DNA of 64,000 nucleotides. Origin: Nitrospirota bacterium (GTDB taxonomy: Bacteria > Nitrospirota > UBA9217). The stretch lies in the NCBI GenBank assembly GCA_023229435.1, contig JALNZF010000003.1, positions 172,888-236,887 on the forward strand, in the 5' to 3' direction. Every line of letters starts with the position of its first letter. The first letter of the stretch is position 1. This document shows, piece by piece, positions 8,773 through 16,373 of this stretch. Both the position numbers and the translations under genes were made by a program. The notes under the pieces were generated by a model. The model made no database searches. It saw only the letters and a program-made list of their open reading frames with translations, and was not told the origin of the DNA.

Positions 8773-9624
8773 CTAATTCCCCCATTTCAACTTCGTTCTG
8801 AGAATCTCATAATAGCTCTTTGTAGGGTGTTTGATCAGTTTCATCCTGAACCGGGATTTTTTGATCGCCACAACATCGTTCGGCTCAAGGGGAAACCCGA
8901 TCTGTCCATCAAGCGTGAGTGAAACATCCTCGCTCGGCGAGGTGAGACATACCGTGACGACGACGGAATCGGGCAACGCGATAGGCCGGTTCGACAAGGT
9001 ATGCGGACAGATGGGAGTGAGCACAAAACAGTGGATCGTAGGATGAACGATCGGCCCGCCGGCGGAGAGAGAGTATGCGGTGGAACCCGTGGGCGTCGCC
9101 ACGATCAATCCGTCCGCCCTGAGCGTCGTCAAATGCCCGTCGTTCACCGATACCCTGAGTTCCATCATGCGCGCAAGCGCGCCCTTGTTGATTACCGCGT
9201 CGTTCAGCACGCGGTACTGCGCAATGCGCTTTCCCTTACGGAGCACGCTCGCGGTCAGCATTATCCGGTCCTCGGTCCCGAGCTTTCCGGCAATGGCCTT
9301 CTCCAGATTGCCATAGAGCTCCTCGAGAGATACCTCCGCCATGAAACCCAGGCTGCCAAGATTGACGCCAAAGATCGGAACATCGGCATGGGCATCGGCG
9401 ACAAGCCGCGCTGCGGACAGAAGCGTACCGTCACCCCCGAGCACGATGATCATTTCAACGAGCGCCGGGATCTCATCCGGTTCGTAACCCCGCCTGTTGA
9501 TGGCCGCCGCGGTCTCGCTGTCGATGAAGACCTTTTTACCCCGCGCCTCAAGCCATGAGGCCAGCTTCCGGGAAGCCTTCTGCGCTGCGGGAATATTCTT
9601 GGCAATGATGCCGATCTTCTTCAT
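8773..9624 (-). CDS. nadK: NAD kinase
   Basis: Phosphorylates NAD to NADP. The 283 residues contain the diagnostic GGDGTLLSAARL (about 63-74), NLGSLGFM and TPTGSTAYSLSAGGPIVHP motifs. The ATG at 9624 has AAAGGA five to six bases upstream. It is the last gene of the pdxJ-acpS-nnr-CBS-tsaE-nadK run. Pairing with nnr, which repairs hydrated NAD(P)H, gives the cluster an NAD(P) maintenance theme. Confidence 0.96.
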   Translation of the reverse strand: MKKIGIIAKNIPAAQKASRKLASWLEARGKKVFIDSETAAAINRRGYEPDEIPALVEMIIVLGGDGTLLSAARLVADAHADVPIFGVNLGSLGFMAEVSLEELYGNLEKAIAGKLGTEDRIMLTASVLRKGKRIAQYRVLNDAVINKGALARMMELRVSVNDGHLTTLRADGLIVATPTGSTAYSLSAGGPIVHPTIHCFVLTPICPHTLSNRPIALPDSVVVTVCLTSPSEDVSLTLDGQIGFPLEPNDVVAIKKSRFRMKLIKHPTKSYYEILRTKLKWGN

Positions 9625-9652
9625 ACGATTCCTTTGATGGTTTTCTTCTGTG

Positions 9653-9665
9653 CCTGAGTAGTTAC
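9653..9665. other. Solo end of the GTAACTACTCAGG element
   Basis: CCTGAGTAGTTAC, identical in 13 bases to the right end of the element at 10671-10813, lies alone between tsaE and nadK. No matching opposite end is visible nearby, so it may be a relic of a deleted copy. Confidence 0.45.
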
Positions 9666-9672
9666 AATCCTG

Positions 9673-10161
9673 TTATCCGGTCAGCGGTTTTATTCGATCC
9701 AGTTCCTGCTTCAATTCCGCCACCAGCTTCTCGTACCGTTCCCCTTCCGCGAGAAATCCGAACTCGCGGCTCTTTTCATCAACGGCGGTAAGGTAGACGC
9801 CCAAGCTCACCTCGGGCAATTCATCCTCGGCCCGTTCGGCCCATTCTATCACGGTCACACCATCGGATTCAATGTATTCGTCGAACCCGATGTTCTCCAG
9901 TTCATCAGGTCCTTTGAGGCGGTAAAGATCGATGTGATAGAGCGGTACGCGTCCCTGGTACTCATTCACGAAGGTGAAGGTCGGGCTCGTGATGTACTGC
10001 TCCCGTACGTCTAATCCCCGGGCGATGCCGTAGGCTAAATTTGTCTTGCCGGCGCCGAGATCGCCGTATAAACAGACGGTATCGCCTGCGTCAAGCAATT
10101 TTCCGAGCAGCCGTCCGATCTCCCAGGTCTGCTCGGGGCTTGACGTGATCACGCTGAACAT
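9673..10161 (-). CDS. tsaE: tRNA threonylcarbamoyladenosine biosynthesis ATPase TsaE
   Basis: P-loop ATPase that works with TsaB/TsaD to make t6A at position 37 of ANN-decoding tRNAs. Walker A is GDLGAGKTNLAYG (about 35-47), and TSPTFTFVNEY and HIDLYRL are family motifs; 162 residues is the usual length. Its ATG overlaps the stop of the upstream CBS gene (TAATG), so the two are coupled. The tsaE position after the NAD(P)HX repair gene is common in bacteria; here a CBS gene is inserted between them. Confidence 0.95.
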   Translation of the reverse strand: MFSVITSSPEQTWEIGRLLGKLLDAGDTVCLYGDLGAGKTNLAYGIARGLDVREQYITSPTFTFVNEYQGRVPLYHIDLYRLKGPDELENIGFDEYIESDGVTVIEWAERAEDELPEVSLGVYLTAVDEKSREFGFLAEGERYEKLVAELKQELDRIKPLTG

Positions 10162-10619
10162 TACTCGGCCTGTCGTATGACAGCCTTCACCATGTCGCGC
10201 TTGCCCACGATGCCCACGACCTTGCCGGCCTTAAGCACCGGCAGCAGATTGACCTTTTGCTCCGACATGATCTCGGCGATGTCTATGACCGTGGTGTCTT
10301 CCGTGATCGTAACAACCTTGCGGGCGCAGATGTCCCCTACCCGTGTGGCTGTCAGGCGTTTTACTTCCTGTTCAAATTTTTTTGAGCTTTCCAGATAAAT
10401 GGCCGCATCCAGGAAGCTTACCACCGTGGGAATGTGAAGCCGTTTGTTCCGGCTGATGAGGTCGTTCTCGGTCACGATGCCGTAGAGCGCGCCCGAGTCG
10501 TCAACCACCGGCACACCGCTGATCTCGTTATTCACGAGAATGGAAGAAAGCTCCTCGATGGAGGTATCGGGCTTGACGACCAATACGTCTGTGGTCATGA
10601 TGTCTTTTGCAATAAGCAT
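10161..10619 (-). CDS. Tandem CBS-domain protein
   Basis: 152 residues made almost entirely of two CBS motifs. The first covers about residues 5-60 (IMTTDVLVVKPDTSIEELS, then GVPVVDDSGALYGIVTENDL). The second covers about 95-150 (KVVTITEDTTVIDIAEIM, then LLPVLKAGKVVGIVGKRDM). CBS pairs bind adenosine nucleotides and act as energy or redox sensors. No catalytic domain is attached, so a regulatory partner protein is assumed. The ATG at 10619 has GAGAGG five bases upstream; it overlaps tsaE by one base. Confidence 0.9.
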   Translation of the reverse strand: MLIAKDIMTTDVLVVKPDTSIEELSSILVNNEISGVPVVDDSGALYGIVTENDLISRNKRLHIPTVVSFLDAAIYLESSKKFEQEVKRLTATRVGDICARKVVTITEDTTVIDIAEIMSEQKVNLLPVLKAGKVVGIVGKRDMVKAVIRQAE

Positions 10620-10670
10620 AAGGACCTCTCAAGGTGAATCCGGATTTAACCACAGTTACGATGTCATTTC

Positions 10671-10813
10671 GTAACTACTCGGGACCAAAACCTTATGCTC
10701 ACACGAAGCCACGGAGCACACGAAGGAAATCACAGCATGAAACGGGCTTGTTAGGAATTAAAGCCTTTCTTCGTGCCTTTGTGGCTTTGTGTGAGACTGA
10801 CCTGAGTAGTTAC
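10671..10813. mobile_element. 143-bp MITE-like element with GTAAC inverted ends, copy 1
   Basis: Left end GTAACTACTCGGGAC (10671-10685) and right end GTCAGGTC-type CCTGAGTAGTTAC (10801-10813) are inverted repeats with two mismatches over 15 bases. The element is flanked on both sides by GTCATTTC (10663-10670 and 10814-10821), a perfect 8-bp direct repeat. A second, inner inverted repeat pairs CTCACACGAAGCCAC (from 10699) with GTGGCTTTGTGTGAG (to 10795). No protein is encoded. The right end supplies the stop codon of the nnr gene. Closing the gap at the direct repeat would give codons GAA ATG ACA TCG TAA, i.e. an intact alternative ending, which supports insertion. Confidence 0.75.
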
Positions 10814-12348
10814 GTCATTTCTTTAAAAGCATGAGGAATTTTATCAATCAGATCTCCGGCGATCATTGAAGCTTCGCCTTTTTCCTCAGCCGCAAGGTCC
10901 CCAGCCAGTCCGTGCAGATAAACGCCGAGACACGCGGCCTGACTTGCGCTGTATCCCTGGGCAAGGAGGCTGCCGATCATGCCGGTGAGCACGTCTCCGG
11001 TCCCGCCGGATGCCATGCCGGGGTTTCCCGTGGAGTTGATGAACACCCATCCATGAGGAGTCGCGACCACCGTGGCCGCGCCCTTGAGTACGACCGTAAC
11101 GTTATACTTTCTGGCAAATTCCGAAGAGACACCGATCCTGTTCTTCTGTACATCATCGGATGATATGCCCAGCAGCCTCCCCATTTCACCGGGGTGCGGG
11201 GTCAGAATAACCGGCGCTTTTACGCGTTTAAGAATATCCGTGAATCCGGCAAGCGCATTCAACCCGTCCGCGTCGATCACCGCCGGGATCGTGAGTCGTT
11301 GAATAAGATTCCGCACAGCCTGGACCGTTTCGTAGTGTGTTGAAAGCCCCGGACCGATCGCGCAAGCGCTCATGGTTCCCATGGTCTTGAGCAGTTCTTC
11401 TTCAGACCCGATCCCCAATGTCCCTTCGATGCTCTCGGCTGAAGGGACACACATGGCCTCCGCGACCTGCGCTTGGATGATCGGGACAAGATTGTTCGGC
11501 GTTGCCACGCTCACGAGCCCTGCTCCTGCTCTGAGCGCTCCTTTGGCAGCCATGATTGCCGCCCCAGCCTTGCCCGGCGAGCCGGCGACGACCATGAGGT
11601 GACCGAAGTCCCCCTTGTGCGCATCGGACAATCTGCTGCTGAGAACGCCCCAGACAGAATCCTTATCCAACAGGCTCACCGACAGATGTTCTTTTTCCGC
11701 AACCTCCGATGGGATGCCGAGGTCCGCAACGCGCACCGTGCCCGCGTACCCCGCGCCGGGATAGAGCACGAGTCCGCGTTTCAGGAATGCCATGGTCACC
11801 GTAAGGTCGGCCTTGACCGCCACGCCCATGACCTCGCCTGTATCCGCATTGATCCCCGTGGGAATGTCCACGGCGACAACAGGAGCGCCCGAGGTATTGA
11901 TCATCTTCACGGCCTGCGCATACGCGCCTTTCAGGGGAGATGACAGACCCACGCCAAGCAACGCGTCAACAAGAACATCCGACCATGCAATAATATCGGA
12001 AAGAGAACGGGAAGACGCATTCTGCACGATCTCGACATCCATCTTGCGGAGAATGGAGAGATTGATCTTTGCTTCCCCTTTGATCGCGCCAAAGGATGCC
12101 AGCAGCGCGACCCGCACCGGTACGCCGCTGATCCTGAGCCGCCGCGCGAGCGCCAGGCCATCGCCGCCGTTATTCCCCTTGCCGCAGAGGATGCCGACCC
12201 GAACCCCTTCAAGGCCGTCGAAGAACTTCTCCATGGCAATCATGACGGCTACTGCCGCGTTCTCCATCAGGACCGTGCCGGGGATGCCGAAGTCCCTGAT
12301 CGCCCTGCGGTCGATGTTCTTCATTTGCTGTGTGGTGACGATTTTCAT
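10810..12348 (-). CDS. nnr: Bifunctional NAD(P)HX epimerase / ADP- or ATP-dependent NAD(P)HX dehydratase
   Basis: Repairs NADH and NADPH that have become hydrated. The N-terminal epimerase domain (about 1-220) has MKNIDRRAI, LCGKGNNGGDGLALAR and VAVDIPTGINADTG. The C-terminal dehydratase/kinase-fold domain (about 235-512) has VLTPHPGEMGRLLG and NPGMASGGTGDVLTGMIGSLLAQG. The length of 512 residues is normal for the fused bacterial form. The ATG at 12348 lacks a clear ribosome binding site. The last codon and stop are altered by the 143-bp element: the current end is EMT-stop and the inferred ancestral end is EMTS-stop. Confidence 0.95.
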   Translation of the reverse strand: MKIVTTQQMKNIDRRAIRDFGIPGTVLMENAAVAVMIAMEKFFDGLEGVRVGILCGKGNNGGDGLALARRLRISGVPVRVALLASFGAIKGEAKINLSILRKMDVEIVQNASSRSLSDIIAWSDVLVDALLGVGLSSPLKGAYAQAVKMINTSGAPVVAVDIPTGINADTGEVMGVAVKADLTVTMAFLKRGLVLYPGAGYAGTVRVADLGIPSEVAEKEHLSVSLLDKDSVWGVLSSRLSDAHKGDFGHLMVVAGSPGKAGAAIMAAKGALRAGAGLVSVATPNNLVPIIQAQVAEAMCVPSAESIEGTLGIGSEEELLKTMGTMSACAIGPGLSTHYETVQAVRNLIQRLTIPAVIDADGLNALAGFTDILKRVKAPVILTPHPGEMGRLLGISSDDVQKNRIGVSSEFARKYNVTVVLKGAATVVATPHGWVFINSTGNPGMASGGTGDVLTGMIGSLLAQGYSASQAACLGVYLHGLAGDLAAEEKGEASMIAGDLIDKIPHAFKEMT

Positions 12349-12372
12349 AGAAGGATAATTTAAAAATCAGGA

Positions 12373-12777
12373 TCAGGGATTTTCACCAGAGCTATAGAAC
12401 GTTGCCCCCACCAGCACCACCTGCGCCACGGCATATCCTTCATCGTGCGAGTAGCTGAGGAGCACTTGTTTCACACCCTTGAGGTCCATGAGGTCCTTCA
12501 CCCTGCCGGAGAGGTTCACGATCGGGCCGCCGCCTTCGCCGTGAAGCACCTCTATGTCCGTCCACTTTACGCCCGCGCTCCATCCAGTGCCGATGGCCTT
12601 GAGCACCGCTTCCTTGGCAGCGAACCTGCCTGCGTAGTGCTGGGCGGGATATTTCTGGCGTGTACAGTATTCCCGCTCGCGCTCCGTGAACACCCGCTCA
12701 AGAAAACCTGCATGGTCCTTCCCTGCCTTGTCGATGCGGTCGATCTTCACCAGGTCAACTCCGATGCCGACTATCAT
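12373..12777 (-). CDS. acpS: Holo-[acyl-carrier-protein] synthase
   Basis: Transfers 4'-phosphopantetheine from CoA to acyl carrier protein. The family motifs GIGVDLVKIDRI (residues 3-14) and RFAAKEAVLKAIGTG (about 51-65) hold the Mg-binding Asp and Glu. 134 residues is typical. The ATG at 12777 has a G-run (GGGGGG) four bases upstream. It lies between pdxJ and nnr, the common pdxJ-acpS-nnr order. Confidence 0.95.
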   Translation of the reverse strand: MIVGIGVDLVKIDRIDKAGKDHAGFLERVFTEREREYCTRQKYPAQHYAGRFAAKEAVLKAIGTGWSAGVKWTDIEVLHGEGGGPIVNLSGRVKDLMDLKGVKQVLLSYSHDEGYAVAQVVLVGATFYSSGENP

Positions 12778-12833
12778 GGTACCCCCCGTGCTGCCACAAA
12801 TTTACAATTCCCAATTTTACATTATCAATTTTC

Positions 12834-13025
12834 GTATCTACTCAGGTCAAAATCTGTTAGCCGCAAAAGAACCCCCGATAAGACATTTCGCGGGCAGGCT
12901 CCAGGATCGCAGAGAGAATTGAAACTGAAATACATGTTATCAGGTTTTTTCTTTGAGTTCTCTGCGTGCTTCTCTAAGTGGCCGGTTCATTTTTTAGGCC
13001 ATTTGCGGCCAACCTGAGTCGTTAC
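12834..13025. mobile_element. 192-bp MITE-like element with GTAWC inverted ends, copy 2
   Basis: Left end GTATCTACTCAGGTC (12834-12848) is the inverse of the right end AACCTGAGTCGTTAC (13011-13025) with a few mismatches. Flanks are CAATTTTC (12826-12833) and CAATTTCC (13026-13033), 7 of 8 identical. An inner dyad pairs TAGCCGCAAA (12859 on) with the inverse at TTTGCGGCCA (to 13011). The centre differs from copy 1, so only the ends and layout are shared. It supplies the current TAA stop of pdxJ. The flanks are rich in CAATTT words, which weakens the direct-repeat argument. Confidence 0.6.
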
Positions 13026-13741
13026 CAATTTCCAATTAACGCTCTCATCTCCCTCACCGCCCGCTCCATCCCAACGAGCGCTGCCCGTGAGATGATGCTG
13101 TGGCCGATGTTCAGTTCCTCCACCTCGGGAATACGCGCTATCTTCCGCACGTTCACGTAGTTCAGACCGTGTCCCGCGCCCACGCGGAGCCCCAGGCTCC
13201 CGGCGAGCTTCGCCGCCTCGGTGATCTTCTCAAGCTCACGCCCGCGGTCTTTTTCGGTCTTCGCGTTCGCATACGCGCCGGTGTGGATCTCCACCCAGTC
13301 CGCGCCGGACTTCCTTGCCGCCGCGATCTGGTTATCATCGGGATCGATAAAGAGGCTGACCACAATGCCGCCCTGCTGGAGACGGCTTATAAAGGATTTC
13401 ATGAAATCGGTCCGTGAGGCCACCTCAAGACCGCCTTCGGTCGTGAGCTCTTCCCGCTTCTCCGGGACCAGCGTGGTAATGTTCGGTTTGACCTCGAGCG
13501 CTATACGCTGCATTTCGTCGGTCGCCGCCATTTCGAGGTTCAGTTTCGTCTGCACGGTCTCTCGCAGCAGCCGCAGGTCCCGGTCCTGAACATGCCGCCG
13601 GTCCTCGCGCAGGTGCGCGATGATGCCTTCCGCGCCCGCCAGCTCTGCGAGTATCGCCGCCGCAACCGGATCGGGCTCCATGCCCTTCCTCGCCTGTCGG
13701 ATCGTGGCAATGTGGTCGATATTTACGGACAATCTGGGCAC
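13022..13741 (-). CDS. pdxJ: Pyridoxine 5'-phosphate synthase
   Basis: Condenses 1-deoxyxylulose 5-phosphate with 3-amino-2-oxopropyl phosphate to make PNP in vitamin B6 synthesis. TIM-barrel enzyme with SVNIDHIATIRQAR at the start, HLREDRRHVQDRD and VGAGHGLNY near the end; 239 residues is normal. The start is GTG at 13741 with AGGAGG nine bases upstream. First gene of a six-gene run. The C-terminus reads GNW-stop because the inserted element provides TAA. Without it the frame would close at TGA after GN. Confidence 0.96.
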   Translation of the reverse strand: MPRLSVNIDHIATIRQARKGMEPDPVAAAILAELAGAEGIIAHLREDRRHVQDRDLRLLRETVQTKLNLEMAATDEMQRIALEVKPNITTLVPEKREELTTEGGLEVASRTDFMKSFISRLQQGGIVVSLFIDPDDNQIAAARKSGADWVEIHTGAYANAKTEKDRGRELEKITEAAKLAGSLGLRVGAGHGLNYVNVRKIARIPEVEELNIGHSIISRAALVGMERAVREMRALIGNW

Positions 13742-13790
13742 GTTGCTCTACCTCCTGCACTGCCTGCTGGATGCTGTCCCTTGTGGTTTG

Positions 13791-13819
13791 ATTCTATCAT
13801 CTCTCTATTCAAATATCCA
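13791..13819 (-). promoter_or_regulatory. Candidate sigma-70 promoter for pdxJ operon
   Basis: On the minus strand TGGATA and TAGAAT are separated by 17 bp, about 50 bp upstream of the pdxJ GTG. Four of six and five of six consensus matches. Confidence 0.4.
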
Positions 13820-13860
13820 GAAAATTTGTTTGCCCCGTAACCGTTCAAGCATGCGAAAGG

Positions 13861-13886
13861 CGACTGATTACAGCGACTGATTACAG
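13861..13886. promoter_or_regulatory. Tandem 13-bp direct repeat, possible activator site
   Basis: CGACTGATTACAG occurs twice back to back and ends two bases before the -35 hexamer of the plus-strand promoter at 13889. Each copy contains a CTG-N4-CAG dyad. The position is right for an activator or for a shared operator between the two divergent units. The binding protein is unknown. Confidence 0.45.
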
Positions 13887-13888
13887 CC

Positions 13889-13917
13889 TTGACCCTGACC
13901 CGTGCCTCTGGTATATT
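13889..13917 (+). promoter_or_regulatory. Sigma-70 promoter for the FlgT-like gene
   Basis: TTGACC and TATATT with a 17-bp spacer, plus a TGG extended -10. The transcript would start near 13924 and carry a GGGAGG ribosome binding site before the ATG at 13954. Confidence 0.65.
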
Positions 13918-13953
13918 TGCATTATTGTACAAAACCTCGGGAGGTAAACCGTA

Positions 13954-15132
13954 ATGATTCGTCTCGTAAAATCCATGAGTCTCGTATTTCTTCTGATTGC
14001 AACGGCGGCGCTTCCGGCGATCTCCGAGGAATCAAAGACCGTGACCGCCGAAGGCGTGGCCGCGATCCAGGGAAATGCCCGCGATATTGCCCGCGATGCC
14101 GCTCTTGAGGATGCCCAGAAACGCGCTGTGGAACAGGCGATCGGCATTCTGATCGACTCGCAGACCCAGGTCGAGAACTACCAGCTCATCAGCGACAAGA
14201 TCCTGTCGCAGACCAAGGGGTACATCAAGCGGTACAATGTCATCAGTGAAACGGTTGACAGCGGTCTTCTTCGCGTCCGCATCAACGCGGAAGTCGCCCT
14301 CGGCCGGCTGACCGATGATCTCTCGGGTATCGGCATCCTCCTCGGCCGTATGCACAAGCCCCGGACCATGGTCATGATAGCGGAACAGAACATCGGGCAG
14401 ACGGTCATTGCCTGGTGGCTGGGCGCCTATGGAGAACAAACCGACATCAGTGTCGTTGAAAACGTCTTCATGGACAAATTCACGGAAAAAGGATTTGAGT
14501 TCATAGACCACCAGATCGCGGTCAAGGAGATCAAGGTGACCGAGGCCTACCGGGTCAAGGACCTTACCGTTGCCCAGGCCAAGACGCTCGGCGCGCAGGC
14601 GGACGCCGAGGTGGTGATCATCGGCAAGGCCGTATCCAAACGTTTTGGCGAGATAGGCGGCGGGATGATTTCAGCGCAGGCGGACCTTTCAGCGAGGGCC
14701 GTGCGCATTGATACCGGTCAGGTCATCGCAACGGCATCGACGCATGCGGCCGCCGTGCATGTCTCCGATGTAACGGCCGGTACGGAAGCGCTCAAGAAAG
14801 CGGCGAATGAAGCCGCAGAGGAAATGATGGGGAAAATCCTGACCATCTATGCAAAAGAGACAGGCGGCACCCGGTCCGTCAACATCACCATCACCGGCCT
14901 GAACAAAAACCAGTTCGCGAAGTTCAAGGACGTTCTTCAGAACCAGGTGCGCGGCATCAAGGACCTGCACGAACGGAGCTTCAACGGGACAACAGCCAAA
15001 ATATCGGTGGACTCGAAGAACAGCGCGCAGATACTATCGGATGAATTGCTGCTGAGGGACTTCAGTGGCTTCTCCGTGGAAGTGGTGAGCTCGACGGCGA
15101 ACTCGCTGGAGTTGAAGGTCACGCCGAAATAG
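13954..15132 (+). CDS. Secreted protein with FlgT-like N-terminal domain
   Basis: 392 residues with a signal peptide (about 1-24, hydrophobic SLVFLLIATAALPAIS). Residues about 28-120 (VTAEGVAAIQGNARDIARDAALEDAQKRAVEQAIG, then KGYIKRYNVISE) resemble the N-terminal domain of flagellar assembly protein FlgT and related LPP20-like periplasmic proteins. The middle is a Rossmann-like or TolB-N-like alpha/beta region. I do not recognise the C-terminal 150 residues. FlgT is a flagellar H/T-ring component in Vibrio; no flagellar genes are nearby, so a general envelope role is as likely. It has its own promoter and ends inside the inverted array A3, facing folD. Confidence 0.7.
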   Translation: MIRLVKSMSLVFLLIATAALPAISEESKTVTAEGVAAIQGNARDIARDAALEDAQKRAVEQAIGILIDSQTQVENYQLISDKILSQTKGYIKRYNVISETVDSGLLRVRINAEVALGRLTDDLSGIGILLGRMHKPRTMVMIAEQNIGQTVIAWWLGAYGEQTDISVVENVFMDKFTEKGFEFIDHQIAVKEIKVTEAYRVKDLTVAQAKTLGAQADAEVVIIGKAVSKRFGEIGGGMISAQADLSARAVRIDTGQVIATASTHAAAVHVSDVTAGTEALKKAANEAAEEMMGKILTIYAKETGGTRSVNITITGLNKNQFAKFKDVLQNQVRGIKDLHERSFNGTTAKISVDSKNSAQILSDELLLRDFSGFSVEVVSSTANSLELKVTPK

Positions 15133-15280
15133 AACCGACGAGGGAAGCGATAATTCAGGACGGACGAAGGACGTCGTATTTCTCGATGGACGCTTTTTCG
15201 TCCTTCTTCCCTCGTCCTTCGCCCCTCGTCCCTCATTCCTCGTCCGTCGTCTTTCGTCCGTCGTCCCTCGTCGGTTCTAT
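15129..15280. repeat. Heptamer array A3 bounded by perfect 17-bp inverted repeats
   Basis: ATAGAACCGACGAGGGA (15129-15145) recurs as an exact inverse at 15264-15280. Between them are CGTCCTT, CGTCCGT and CGTCCCT units and the GGACGCTTTTTCGTCC core. It fills the gap between two convergent genes and includes the TAG of the FlgT-like gene. It could fold into a long hairpin and act as a bidirectional transcription stop (inference). No flanking direct repeat is seen. Confidence 0.7.
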
Positions 15281-15284
15281 CAGA

Positions 15285-16184
15285 CTACCCCACCCCCACC
15301 ATTCTCTTTGCCGAGATCACGGTATTCTTGAGCAGGATAGCGATGGTCACCGGTCCTACGCCGCCGGGGACCGGCGTGATCAACGACGCTTTTTTAAATA
15401 CCGCGTCAAAATCAACATCTCCCACGGTCGCGCCGTCAGGCAGAATGGTGATGCCGATGTCCACCACGATCGCCCCCTCTTTCACCATGTCCGCCTTGAT
15501 GAGCCCCGGCCTCCCCGTGGCCGTGCAGAGAATATCAGCCTGTCTGGTCTCACTGCCGAGGTCGCGGGTCTCGCGATGGCAGACCGAGACCGTCGCTTCC
15601 TTGACCAGCATCATCATCGCAAGCGGCTTGCCTACCGCAAGACTTTTCCCCACGATCACGGCTTTCTTCCCCTTCGGGTCGATGTTGTAGTGCTCCAGCA
15701 TCCGCATCACGCCGTAGGGTGTGCAGGGCAGGAACGTGGACCTGACCGAAAGCGTGAATTTCGGCTCGAACAGATAGGCTGTCGATTCCTCCGCCGACAG
15801 ACGACCGACGGAAATAGCGCCCTGGCCATCCACGTCCTTCTCCGGAACGATGGCGTTCACGACCTTCCGGGTATCGATATTTCGCGGCAGCGGCATGAAG
15901 ACCAGGATGCCATTTGCCCTCTCATCGTTGTTCAGCGTCTTGATGAGGTTCAGGATCTCATTCAGGGACGCGGTCGCGGGCAGGGTGTGGTTGAAAATAT
16001 CGATCCCCGCCCGGACCGCGGCGCTCTGGATCGCCTGGTAGTACATGAATGAGGACTTGTCCTCGCCCACCAGCAGAAGCGCAAGCCCGGCGCGAATGCC
16101 GTGTTGCGCCAGCCTGGATGTCTCCTCCTTGACTGCCAGGATGATTTTTGAGGAAAGTTCGCCCCCCTGCATCAGCTGCGTCAT
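15285..16184 (-). CDS. folD: FolD-like methylenetetrahydrofolate dehydrogenase, probably lacking cyclohydrolase activity
   Basis: 299-residue member of the FolD family. Retained features: KDVDG (116-120), PCTPYG, the NADP-binding VGKSLAVGKPLA and ITPVPGGVGP. Two active-site positions have changed. Aligned with E. coli FolD, Tyr50 is kept (Tyr48 here). The catalytic Lys54 is Ile52, and Gln98 of the V-Q-L-P-L-P motif is Phe96. There is also an insert of about 15 residues before PCTPYG. In this family the lysine is needed for cyclohydrolase but less so for dehydrogenase, so this enzyme may only oxidise methylene-THF (inference). The ATG at 16184 has GGAGG four bases upstream. No second folate gene is in the window. 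Confidence 0.88.
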   Translation of the reverse strand: MTQLMQGGELSSKIILAVKEETSRLAQHGIRAGLALLLVGEDKSSFMYYQAIQSAAVRAGIDIFNHTLPATASLNEILNLIKTLNNDERANGILVFMPLPRNIDTRKVVNAIVPEKDVDGQGAISVGRLSAEESTAYLFEPKFTLSVRSTFLPCTPYGVMRMLEHYNIDPKGKKAVIVGKSLAVGKPLAMMMLVKEATVSVCHRETRDLGSETRQADILCTATGRPGLIKADMVKEGAIVVDIGITILPDGATVGDVDFDAVFKKASLITPVPGGVGPVTIAILLKNTVISAKRMVGVG

Positions 16185-16254
16185 AGGTCCTCCGAAATAT
16201 TATTTATCGCAACGTGAACGCTTATTCCCGACTCATAGAAAAAGCAACACAGCA

Positions 16255-16334
16255 TGTCATTCTGAACGTAGTGAAGAATCTCGTATTTCCAGCCAGTTCC
16301 AGTTGCGAGACCCTTTGCTTCGCTCAGGGTGACA
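16255..16334. repeat. Imperfect inverted repeat (TGTCATTCTGA...TCAGGGTGACA)
   Basis: The 29-base arm TGTCATTCTGAACGTAGTGA... (16255-16283) is matched by its imperfect inverse ending CTTCGCTCAGGGTGACA (16306-16334). This is the very common 'TGTCATTCTGAGCGAAGCGAAG' intergenic repeat of many bacteria. It lies between folD and the membrane-protein gene. No gene is visible here. Confidence 0.7.
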
Positions 16335-16373
16335 ACAAGTGGGCTTGTGCAACAGGCTCCATAATGCTTCTTA

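Noticed and set aside
15129..15280. Array A3 as a transposon with target duplication
   Set aside because: The 17-bp ends are perfect, but no direct repeat flanks them, so insertion is not supported.
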